NCBI GenBank assembly: GCA_963922685.1
Contig: CAWUJM010000025.1
Coordinates: 1 to 24,667 of the forward strand
Origin: JAHDBG01 sp963922685
Lineage (GTDB): Bacteria > Pseudomonadota > Gammaproteobacteria > Chromatiales > Chromatiaceae
Direction of reading: 5' to 3'
DNA length: 24,667 nucleotides
A model generated the notes under the pieces. That model did no database searches, had not been told where the DNA came from, and saw only the letters and a list, made by a program, of their open reading frames with translations. This document shows, piece by piece, positions 1 to 6,935 of the stretch (the first letter of the stretch is position 1; each line of letters starts with the position of its first letter). Position numbers and translations under genes: made by a program.

Positions 1-570
1 CGCCTCAAAAACCACTTCGCGACGCTCAACCAACTTTTCAGCGGGAATTGTTGCATTCAGTTTCTGCGCATTGACGGCACAGAGCTGGCGGATCCGGTGA
101 TTGACGAGGCTAAGATCGGTGGCAATCTGGTTGATCTGTTACGCCGCACAGAAGAAAAGCTCGCAGCACATAACCGGGCCGCAGTTGATATCACCTCAGC
201 AGCGACCCATACGATCAGCAAACCTTACCCACCCGTTGCACTCCAACAGATTCTGTACAATGCGGTATTACATCGAACCTACGAAGGCACCAATACACCG
301 GTCCGGGTGTACTGGTTCAATGATCGGATTGAAATTAACAGCCCGGGTGGCCCGTATGGCAACGTCACAACCGAAAACTTCGGCCAGCCCGGTGTCACGG
401 ATTATCGTAATCCGAACATCGCGAAAGTGTTGAAGACCTTCGGCTTTGTACAGACCTTCGGTCGCGGCATTGCCACCGCCGAACGAGCTATGCAACGCAA
501 TGGTAATTCACCCTTGTCATTCAGCACCGGACAGACTGCTGTGGCCTGTACCTTACGAGGCAGATCATGA
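1..570 (+). CDS. Partial AlbA_2/HTH regulator with C-terminal GHKL-like ATPase domain (COG2865-like), N-terminus outside window
   Basis: The frame is open from base 1 to the TGA at 568-570, so the start lies upstream. The segment IQFLRIDGTELADPVIDEAK matches the end of the AlbA_2 (Schlafen-type) DNA-binding domain. The following PYPPVALQQILYNAVLHR, RIEINSPGG and NFGQPGVTDYRNPN segments match the RecG-C-like HATPase region of COG2865 proteins, which are predicted ATP-binding transcriptional regulators. Its stop overlaps the start of the ParA gene by 4 bp (ATGA), so the two are probably translationally coupled. The first 18 or so residues do not resemble the family, whereas frame +3 offers a PLRDAQPTF stretch. 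A frameshift near base 35-45 is therefore possible but cannot be settled at the edge. The function is family-level inference; no DNA target is visible. Confidence 0.75.
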   Translation, partial: RLKNHFATLNQLFSGNCCIQFLRIDGTELADPVIDEAKIGGNLVDLLRRTEEKLAAHNRAAVDITSAATHTISKPYPPVALQQILYNAVLHRTYEGTNTPVRVYWFNDRIEINSPGGPYGNVTTENFGQPGVTDYRNPNIAKVLKTFGFVQTFGRGIATAERAMQRNGNSPLSFSTGQTAVACTLRGRS

Positions 571-1583
571 CTGCACCTGTACTGACCTTTTTTAACAACA
601 AAGGTGGTGTCGGCAAGACATCGCTTATCTACCACCTGGCTTGGATGTTTGCCAGTTTGCAAAAGTGCGTGGTCATTGCCGATCTGGACCCGCAAGCCAA
701 CCTGACCGCTGCCTTCCTGGACGATGAGCGTATTGACGCACTGTGGAACAACCAGGCAACAGGCGCAACCCTGTATCACTGCGTCAAGCCACTGGCCGAA
801 GTCAGTGATATTACTGAGCCAACCCTGCAGAAGATTACACAAAACCTCCACCTGTTACCGGGTGATGTTGCTTTATCCAGCTTCGAGGACAATCTATCAA
901 CAGAATGGCCCAGAAGCATGGATGATAACAACCTGTACCGCCCTATGCGTATCCTGACTGCCTTCTGGCAGTTGATGCAGATAGCCGCAGTCAAAGTACA
1001 GGCCGATATTATCCTGGTAGACATCGGCCCTAATCTGGGTGCGATCAACCGATCTGTTTTACTCAGCACCGATTATGTGATCATCCCACTCGGTGCTGAT
1101 CTGTTTTCATTACAAGGCCTGAGCAACCTTGGCCCGACATTACGTCGCTGGCGCAACCAATGGCAAAAACGCCAGGATAACTGGTGTGATAGTAAAGAAT
1201 CTCAGGAATATTCAGACTTCCGGCTACCTGGTGGCAGGATGGAACCCGTCGGCTATCTCTGCCAGCAATATAGTGTACGTCTGGATCGTCCGGTGAAGGC
1301 CTATGACCGCTGGGTACAACGCATCCCGGATACCTATCGGCAGGCTGTACTGGATACCTCACCTGATACCAATATCAGACAGGTAGATGATCCTTATTGT
1401 CTGGCCATTATCAAGCATTACCGCAGCCTGATACCGATGGCACAGGAACACCGTAAACCCATCTTCAATCTGACCTCAGCAGATGGCGCGATCGGTAGCC
1501 ATGCGAATGCAGTCAGTGACGCAAAAAACGATTTCCGGCAGCTCGCACACAAAATAGCCGGAAAAATCAATCTTCCCGTCTGA
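567..1583 (+). CDS. ParA/Soj-family AAA ATPase (orphan, no ParB partner in window)
   Basis: This 338-residue protein opens with a deviant Walker A motif NNKGGVGKTS (residues 10-19), then a Walker A' segment IADLDPQANLT, and a Walker B segment ILVDIGPN near residue 150. These features define the ParA/MinD superfamily of ATP-driven dimerising ATPases. Most plasmid or chromosome ParAs are about 210-260 residues; here a long insertion (roughly residues 185-280, Trp/Arg/Tyr-rich) separates the P-loop core from the C-terminus. No parB-like gene or parS-like repeats are visible. Its ATG overlaps the stop of the AlbA/ATPase gene by 4 bp. That makes a two-gene unit more likely than a classical segregation system. 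Other possible jobs are transcriptional control or mobile-element or defence-related functions. Family confidence is high; the biological role is unknown. Confidence 0.85.
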   Translation: MTAPVLTFFNNKGGVGKTSLIYHLAWMFASLQKCVVIADLDPQANLTAAFLDDERIDALWNNQATGATLYHCVKPLAEVSDITEPTLQKITQNLHLLPGDVALSSFEDNLSTEWPRSMDDNNLYRPMRILTAFWQLMQIAAVKVQADIILVDIGPNLGAINRSVLLSTDYVIIPLGADLFSLQGLSNLGPTLRRWRNQWQKRQDNWCDSKESQEYSDFRLPGGRMEPVGYLCQQYSVRLDRPVKAYDRWVQRIPDTYRQAVLDTSPDTNIRQVDDPYCLAIIKHYRSLIPMAQEHRKPIFNLTSADGAIGSHANAVSDAKNDFRQLAHKIAGKINLPV

Positions 1584-1596
1584 TCCGGAATGCAGA

Positions 1597-2112
1597 ATGA
1601 ACAATATACAGCTTGATCACAACGTCCATAAGACTACGGGGAAAAAATTTCCCATATGTTTTCTGGCACATGATATTGATACGCCAATGAATACCGGCAG
1701 TTTTTTCCGGATTGCGGACGCATTAGGAGTGGAGAAAATTTTTCTGACTGGCAATTCAGTCATTCCTCCAAACTCAAAGATCAGAAAAACATCAAGATCT
1801 ACTGAAAAACATGTGTTATATACATACGAAAAAGACCCTGTTACTGTTATCAACAGACTGAAGAGTCAGGGTTACAGCATAATCAGCCTGGAAATAACCT
1901 CGACAAGTATTGATATTGCTGATATTTTCCTGAAAAAAAATGAAAAAGTCTGTTTAATCCTCGGTTCAGAAAAATCAGGGGTTGCTCAGGAACTTCTGGA
2001 TATTTCTGATACATCAACACATATTCCGATGCTTGGCAATAACTCATCCATGAATGTCGCCAATGCGTGTTCCATCGCAACTTACGAACTCATCAGGAGA
2101 CTGAAACAATGA
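1597..2112 (+). CDS. SpoU/TrmH-family (SPOUT) RNA 2'-O-methyltransferase
   Basis: This 171-residue protein has the three SpoU motifs. Motif 1 is N-T-G-S-F-F-R-I-A-D around residues 32-41, with the Asn and Arg that shape the catalytic site. Motif 2 is LILGSEKSGV, residues 120-129, in the knot that binds S-adenosylmethionine. Motif 3 is SSMNVANACSIATYE, residues 150-164. Members methylate a ribose 2'-OH in tRNA or rRNA. The length corresponds to the short, core-only TrmL/TrmH-like forms without an added RNA-binding domain, so the substrate cannot be assigned. The gene lies 13 bp after the ParA gene and its stop overlaps the start of the next small gene by 4 bp. Composition is more AT-rich than the ParA gene, consistent with an accessory region of mixed origin. 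Confidence 0.85.
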   Translation: MNNIQLDHNVHKTTGKKFPICFLAHDIDTPMNTGSFFRIADALGVEKIFLTGNSVIPPNSKIRKTSRSTEKHVLYTYEKDPVTVINRLKSQGYSIISLEITSTSIDIADIFLKKNEKVCLILGSEKSGVAQELLDISDTSTHIPMLGNNSSMNVANACSIATYELIRRLKQ

Positions 2113-2399
2113 ATAATAAACCGAAACTGTTGCAGAAATATCAGAAAGGTAACGATGTCATCTATTTCGCTATTTACAAAAGCACAACAGGCAACGGGGA
2201 TGACGAAGTACTCCAGCATAAGTTTGCAGGACAGGAAACCGCACACATTACTTTACACCCGGACAACTCTGTTAATTTTCGGGTCAAGCGCAGCAAAACA
2301 AAGTTGCAGCTTGCGGTTGATAACGGACTTAGCGGATATTCACCTGCACCATCCAAGGAAGTCAGGCAGTTTTTACAGAAGATCCGTGCCAGAATATAA
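2109..2399 (+). CDS. Hypothetical small basic protein (96 aa)
   Basis: I do not recognise this protein. It starts at the ATG of an ATGA overlap with the methyltransferase stop, which favours 2109 over the upstream in-frame ATG at 2067. It is Lys/Arg-rich with alternating polar and hydrophobic stretches in the middle (VIYFAIYKS, TAHITLHP, SVNFRVKR), suggesting a small beta-rich fold, and a basic C-terminal helix (EVRQFLQKIRARI). There is no signal peptide or membrane segment. Its coupling to the methyltransferase and its place just ahead of the DUF4123 gene leave open a role with either neighbour. Confidence 0.6.
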   Translation: MNNKPKLLQKYQKGNDVIYFAIYKSTTGNGDDEVLQHKFAGQETAHITLHPDNSVNFRVKRSKTKLQLAVDNGLSGYSPAPSKEVRQFLQKIRARI

Positions 2400-2461
2400 C
2401 ACCCGAATGCTCAGGGTAAGTTAAAAATCGACCATTTTTTCAAGCTGTTCCGGGTCTGCAA

Positions 2462-2485
2462 TTTACCAATCCGGAATCCGGTAAA
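2462..2485. repeat. Inverted repeat ahead of the DUF4123 gene
   Basis: TTTACC (2462-2467) and GGTAAA (2480-2485) form an inverted repeat around a 12-base centre that itself contains the palindrome TCCGGA. It ends 3 bases before the proposed ATG at 2489. It could be an operator or an RNA hairpin that hides the ribosome-binding region; no good Shine-Dalgarno sequence precedes this ATG. Function is not shown by the sequence. Confidence 0.35.
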
Positions 2486-2488
2486 CCT

Positions 2489-3946
2489 ATGACTATGACA
2501 AAAAATGCTGTCTGGGTGGGGCACTGTTTAGTACAAACTACTGTTGCATCACCGGAACCGCATCAACACCCGTGGAACGCACAGTGTTACGCTGCCGTCC
2601 AGACTGATAGTGCGAAAGGCTTTGCTCAGGCGGTGCGCAACCACTGCCAGGAACAGGGACACTGTCTGGTCTGGTCCGAGCAGGTTTATCCGATACTGGA
2701 CTGGTTGAACCGGCACGGTCATCACAATACTGTGATGAGTCTGGCAAAGACCATAGATGGACATCATGGCATCGCTGTCAGCCCGCTGGTACCACGCAAC
2801 GAAGCAGGCAACCCGCTTCCTGTAACAGACTATCTGGAGATTACTCAACATTCAATACCGCCTTTACCGGATCAATCCGATAAGCCTTTCTGGACGCAGG
2901 ACTGGATTACCCCTGAGTTGAAGGAACTGGTTTTCGGACAATCCTCTGCAGACAAGTCATTGCGTACCTATCTTATTGTGGATGCTACCCTGCGTAAAAA
3001 CATTACGGGCATCTTTGACCTGTATTTAACAGATGTTCCGGTACGGAGCCTGGTTCGACCTGAAATGGCCGATGCTCTGCTGGAAGTTGCACCTTACCTG
3101 ATAGATATCACATTGTCTGAAGAACATGAGGTAATCCCTGAATTCCACAAAAACTTCTTTACTGATCACTGGCATCGGGGCACGGGTATTCTGTTACGGA
3201 CGGCAGCAGACATGAATACTGTCTGGACACATTTTCACCAGTTTGTACGTATACAGACAGAAAAGACAAAAGAATGGTTTTTCTTTCGGTTCTGGGACCC
3301 TGACATCACACCAGATTACTTTGACAGTATTAAACATTTTCCTGAAAAGATTGCACAATGGTTCTGTACAAGTAACGGAGACCACATAAAAAATATTATC
3401 AGTTGTCAGGCTGGTGCTGAACAGCCCTGGTATATCGCGCCGATGTGGAATAATCTTAAAGACATTCCTCGTATCGAAAAACCGATGTTGTCAGATACAG
3501 AAATGGCAGGGCTTGAACATTATTTTGAAAATAAAACAATTGCCCGGATCTCGAAAGCTATACAAAACGTGGCACCTGTCATCACACAGACGCTCGGTGC
3601 TGAAGACTTGCAGAAAACCATCAGATCCGCTATTTCCCAAGCGAAAGAATATAGTATAGTTCTGGATACTGATATTGCCTACTTTTCCCTTCTTTCCTGC
3701 ATACATACACCTGACTGGCACCAGCATAAATATTATTCCGATATCAACGCTGTCTTGCACGATAATAATGTGGCACCATACCTGAAGATGGATTTGATTA
3801 AAAACAGGTATCGAAAAAAATTTTCTGATATAAGAACAGCTGAATCGTACCAGAAAACATTTTCTGAACACCCCAGACTGAGCAATATTTTATATTTTGA
3901 TGATTTCTGTCATTCCCTGGATATTGATTTTCTTACCCTGAGATAA
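2489..3946 (+). CDS. DUF4123 domain protein, probable T6SS effector adaptor/chaperone with unknown N-terminal domain
   Basis: This protein has 485 residues. Residues about 160-290 match DUF4123, from an opening YLIVDATLRK, through APYLIDI and GTGILLRTAADMNTVWTHFHQF, to the hallmark WFFFRFWDPDI followed by a helix ending IAQWFC. DUF4123 proteins (Tap/TEC type) load cargo effectors onto VgrG spikes of type VI secretion systems. Residues 1-155 form an extra domain I do not recognise, rich in His, Trp and Cys, and residues 300-485 are a mostly helical extension. There is no signal peptide, consistent with a cytoplasmic adaptor. The 3' end overlaps the convergent small membrane-protein gene by 37 bp, and the amidase gene lies just beyond. 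Adaptor and effector being convergent is unusual, since they are normally co-directional. The start at 2489 lacks a clear ribosome-binding site; ATG 2495 is an alternative. Confidence 0.75.
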   Translation: MTMTKNAVWVGHCLVQTTVASPEPHQHPWNAQCYAAVQTDSAKGFAQAVRNHCQEQGHCLVWSEQVYPILDWLNRHGHHNTVMSLAKTIDGHHGIAVSPLVPRNEAGNPLPVTDYLEITQHSIPPLPDQSDKPFWTQDWITPELKELVFGQSSADKSLRTYLIVDATLRKNITGIFDLYLTDVPVRSLVRPEMADALLEVAPYLIDITLSEEHEVIPEFHKNFFTDHWHRGTGILLRTAADMNTVWTHFHQFVRIQTEKTKEWFFFRFWDPDITPDYFDSIKHFPEKIAQWFCTSNGDHIKNIISCQAGAEQPWYIAPMWNNLKDIPRIEKPMLSDTEMAGLEHYFENKTIARISKAIQNVAPVITQTLGAEDLQKTIRSAISQAKEYSIVLDTDIAYFSLLSCIHTPDWHQHKYYSDINAVLHDNNVAPYLKMDLIKNRYRKKFSDIRTAESYQKTFSEHPRLSNILYFDDFCHSLDIDFLTLR

Positions 3947-4263
3947 ACAATGATCAGATAACCCACCAGCATAATAACCCAGATCCATGATATAAAACTG
4001 ATGACTTTTGCTATAAAGAAATCATTTTCCAGGGCACTGATGTGATATAAACGATACATCATCGGCAACCCGACTTCATAGTACCATACCTCAACATCCT
4101 GATAAGTATTGTTTCTGATCTCAGGATATGCCACTTCGGTATACAGGCTCGGAAACCGCTTGATACCGGTTATTATCACAGGCTCACCCTTTGCCGGCGA
4201 CCAGCCTACAAACAGATTAAAAAGCAGTGAAAAAATAAAAACGATAATAATTAAAGGCTTCAT
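3910..4263 (-). CDS. Small two-helix inner-membrane protein, candidate immunity protein for the adjacent amidase
   Basis: I chose the ATG at 4263, giving 117 residues. It lies 2 bp after the amidase stop, so translational coupling is likely, and it puts a strongly hydrophobic segment (residues 4-20) at the N-terminus. A roughly 65-residue hydrophilic part (22-86) follows, then a second membrane helix (about 88-108) and a basic tail RVRKSISRE. The positive tail predicts a cytoplasmic C-terminus, which leaves the middle domain in the periplasm. No family is recognised. A small membrane-anchored periplasmic protein directly downstream of a peptidoglycan amidase fits the pattern of T6SS immunity proteins; this is inference from context and topology. 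An alternative is a spanin- or holin-like partner. The 3' end overlaps the convergent DUF4123 gene by 37 bp. Confidence 0.65.
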   Translation of the reverse strand: MKPLIIIVFIFSLLFNLFVGWSPAKGEPVIITGIKRFPSLYTEVAYPEIRNNTYQDVEVWYYEVGLPMMYRLYHISALENDFFIAKVISFISWIWVIMLVGYLIIVYLRVRKSISRE

Positions 4264-4265
4264 CG

Positions 4266-5429
4266 CTATACCGGTAGATTGAACTTCTTTCTCAGATCGC
4301 GAACAACAGCCATCGCAATATTGCCGGGACAGGCGCGGCAATCATCAGCATGTTCACGATGCCCACCCAAATGCTCAATCTTTAAGCACGAAATAAGCAC
4401 CTCGCACAGAAGCTGCAAAGATTTTTTTTGCGAATCTGGCATAGTATGATTATATTCTGTGTCCCGGTTATCATGAAATTTCTCTATGAAGCCCGCATTT
4501 GGGCATAATGTTTCCAGTTCACCTGCCTCTGAAAAATCACCTATTAATAAGATGCCTATCTTATGTGAATTAGGAAAGGCATGAGCACCTTTATATCGTA
4601 AAGGTCGCCCTTCAAAGATTTTGCCATTTTTGGCTATCATGAAATGGTAGGCAATTTCAACAAACTCTGATTTTTGTTTTTCTTCAATATCGTGCGGGGT
4701 ATCCGATTCAGTATTTCCAGCATGATGTATAGTGATGGTATCATAACCCCAGTGCTCATCAGGAAGCTTCCTGGACGGACTGAATATACCTCCGTCTTGC
4801 CAGGGACCTGTCGCACCCCAGGATGCTCTGGAGGTTACACCAGCCTTAGTATTGATACATGCGATCATATCATGTTTATATTTTTTATCTTCGATAACCT
4901 TTATTGTCAGAACGGCTTCTTTCCTAGGCTTTGTAATATCAGCGTATACCTTAATGGTTTTATTGATATGCTGAGCCTCAGGAAAAAGTGTAATGGCTAA
5001 GGGTGTCGTTTCCGTATGCATATAGTCGCATCGCACCATAGCATTCAATATCGTATTATTTTCATCAGTGACGTGAAACCTAATTCGATTATGAAATTCT
5101 GAATGACCTTTATAAGTTAGTCCATTTATAATATAAGAACCGACAAAGATAGTGTATGGGCAACAGGCTGGTATTTCTGTGGATCCTTCGAGTGTTAATA
5201 CCTTACTGCACTGGCAGTCTGCCTGAACAGGCACTCCGGCAGCCAGCAAAAGATCAGGAATCTCAGTTATGTTAAGATTGGTTCCAATCGGAACTAATGC
5301 CATAACAGGGTATAATGCCCTGTATTCGATATTGCCCCAGTGATAATAGATTTTGTAAGGCTCAATACCATATACTTTGGCCAGCTTGTATATGTTATCG
5401 CCAGCACTTAATGTTTTACAAACAGACAT
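4266..5429 (-). CDS. LysM and amidase_2 (PGRP-type) N-acetylmuramoyl-L-alanine amidase, candidate T6SS effector
   Basis: This protein has 387 residues from the ATG at 5429, which is preceded by GGAG at 6 nt; the upstream in-frame ATG at 5462 lacks such a signal. Residues 4-55 look like LysM (LSAGDNIYKLAKVYGI..., ending LVPIGTNL), which binds peptidoglycan. Residues 90-190 are a Cys-containing beta-rich linker domain. Residues about 200-385 are a zinc amidase: ITIHHAG (His235/236), AYHFMI (Tyr261), GGHRE (His357) and CPG (Cys367), the ligand and catalytic positions of amidase_2/T7-lysozyme-type enzymes that cut between MurNAc and L-Ala. There is no signal peptide, so delivery would need another route, consistent with T6SS export. 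It is followed 2 bp later by a small membrane protein and faces a DUF4123 gene. A phage-derived endolysin is the main alternative. Confidence 0.8.
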   Translation of the reverse strand: MSVCKTLSAGDNIYKLAKVYGIEPYKIYYHWGNIEYRALYPVMALVPIGTNLNITEIPDLLLAAGVPVQADCQCSKVLTLEGSTEIPACCPYTIFVGSYIINGLTYKGHSEFHNRIRFHVTDENNTILNAMVRCDYMHTETTPLAITLFPEAQHINKTIKVYADITKPRKEAVLTIKVIEDKKYKHDMIACINTKAGVTSRASWGATGPWQDGGIFSPSRKLPDEHWGYDTITIHHAGNTESDTPHDIEEKQKSEFVEIAYHFMIAKNGKIFEGRPLRYKGAHAFPNSHKIGILLIGDFSEAGELETLCPNAGFIEKFHDNRDTEYNHTMPDSQKKSLQLLCEVLISCLKIEHLGGHREHADDCRACPGNIAMAVVRDLRKKFNLPV

Positions 5430-5515
5430 GTATTTCTCCAGATAGCCTTGCCAACAGATCAATAGATCTTATGTTACATCGGACACTCCTGTTGATGTTT
5501 TTCAGACCGTGGTGT

Positions 5516-5533
5516 CCCGGTAAAATTACCGGG
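5516..5533. repeat. Perfect 8-bp inverted repeat in the gap before the LolC/E gene and the amidase gene
   Basis: CCCGGTAA (5516-5523) and TTACCGGG (5526-5533) are separated by two bases. The repeat sits in the 223-bp divergent gap between the amidase gene (leftward) and the LolC/E gene (rightward), about 87 bp from the amidase start. It has no following T-run on either strand, so an operator is more likely than a terminator. It shares the core CCGGTAAA with the repeat at 2462-2485. Confidence 0.4.
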
Positions 5534-5652
5534 TAACGCCGCAACTGAGGCTGAACATTATTGAGTCTGACAGACCCCGGTATACCAGCGAGATATCAGT
5601 CTGCATCTTACCTGACGGTCTCCGACATATTGTCAAAATCCATCATCTGTCT

Positions 5653-6900
5653 ATGTTTCACCCACTTTCTTTATCGCTTGGCCTGCGTTATACCCGCTCA
5701 CGGCGGCAGCATTATTTTATTTCGTTTATCTCCGCCTTTTCTGTGCTGGGTATTGCTTTGGGCGTGATGGCACTGATCACCGTATTGTCCGTGATGAATG
5801 GGTTCCACCACGAAATCCGCGAAAGAATTCTGGGCATGACAGCACACGGTGATGTCCGAGCCTGGCAGGGTCGGTTAGATGACTGGTCTGATGTACACAC
5901 ACAGGTCTCACAACATCCACGCGTACTGGCAGCTGCACCCTATATCGAAACCCAGGCGATGCTGATGCAGCAACGGCAGGTGACCGGTGCTCTGGTGCGG
6001 GGGGTACTACCGGAACTGGAATCGGACGTGGTCAATCTCACAGACGCAATGCAGGCAGGCCAGCTGGAGCAACTGCAGCCCGGCGCGTATCACATCATTC
6101 TGGGAGCGGAACTGGCTGCCCGGCTGGGTGCACGCATCGGTGATAAAGTGACCATCCTGGTACCACAGACCACCACCACAATTGTCGGCAGTCGTCCGCG
6201 CATGAAGCGGTTTACACTGGTCGGTTTGTTTTCGGTGGGGATGGCTGAATACGACAGTGGCATTGCATTGATCCATCAGCAGGATGCTGCACGTCTGCTG
6301 CGTATGGAAGAACAGGTGAGTGGTGTACGGTTGCGCCTGGATGATGGCTGGGCCGCTCCGGCAGTCAGTCGGGAACTTGCGCAACAACTTGGTAATACGT
6401 ACCGACTACTTAACTGGACCGATTATCACCGTAATTTTTTTGCCGCGCTGCAGATGGAAAAGCGCATGCTCGGCCTGTTGTTATTCCTGATCGTACTGAT
6501 CGGTGCCTTTACCATTGTCACCACTCTGGTGATGGTAGTAATGGACAAACGCAGTGATATTGCGATCCTGAAGACACTGGGTGCAACACCTGGCCTGATC
6601 TGGCGCATCTTTGTTGTGCAGGGTGCCACGCTGGGTGCGACCGGCACCCTGCTGGGTGGTTGCCTCGGTCTGTTACTTGCGACTCATGTCGAAGCAGTCG
6701 TTGCTCAGGTCGAAACCTGGTTCGGCATCCATTTCATTGACCCGGGGGTGTATTACATCAGTCATCTGCCTTCGCAGGTGCAGGCCGGAGACGTGTGGCT
6801 GGTCACACTCGGTGCCTTTACACTCAGTGTATTGATGACCCTGTACCCCGCCTGGCGCGCCTGGCGCATTGAACCTGCAGCGGCACTACGCTATGAATAG
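5653..6900 (+). CDS. Lipoprotein-releasing ABC transporter permease, LolC/LolE family
   Basis: This protein has 415 residues, the normal length for LolC/E. The N-terminus SLGLRYTRSRRQ followed by a membrane helix (about 25-47) and VMNGFHHEIRERILGM is diagnostic of LolC/E. A periplasmic domain of about 200 residues follows, then three membrane segments near 273-300, 318-340 and 380-400, with SDIAILKTLGATPGLIWRIF between the second and third helices (FtsX-like). The family extracts outer-membrane lipoproteins from the inner membrane and hands them to LolA. Classical operons carry lolC-lolD-lolE; here no ATPase gene lolD follows, and the next gene (thiG) is convergent. The protein may therefore be the only permease copy (LolF-like homodimer) or its partners may be elsewhere. 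I leave the symbol blank because C and E cannot be separated here. Confidence 0.9.
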   Translation: MFHPLSLSLGLRYTRSRRQHYFISFISAFSVLGIALGVMALITVLSVMNGFHHEIRERILGMTAHGDVRAWQGRLDDWSDVHTQVSQHPRVLAAAPYIETQAMLMQQRQVTGALVRGVLPELESDVVNLTDAMQAGQLEQLQPGAYHIILGAELAARLGARIGDKVTILVPQTTTTIVGSRPRMKRFTLVGLFSVGMAEYDSGIALIHQQDAARLLRMEEQVSGVRLRLDDGWAAPAVSRELAQQLGNTYRLLNWTDYHRNFFAALQMEKRMLGLLLFLIVLIGAFTIVTTLVMVVMDKRSDIAILKTLGATPGLIWRIFVVQGATLGATGTLLGGCLGLLLATHVEAVVAQVETWFGIHFIDPGVYYISHLPSQVQAGDVWLVTLGAFTLSVLMTLYPAWRAWRIEPAAALRYE

Positions 6901-6935
6901 ATAGCCAGCAAGATACGACAGCGGTCTGCAGAAAC

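Noticed and set aside
402..851. Minus-strand frame across the AlbA and ParA genes
   Set aside because: Antisense to two well-supported coding sequences with no recognisable motif.
5430..5462. Eleven extra residues on the amidase from ATG 5462
   Set aside because: The ATG at 5429 has GGAG at ideal spacing; the upstream one has none.
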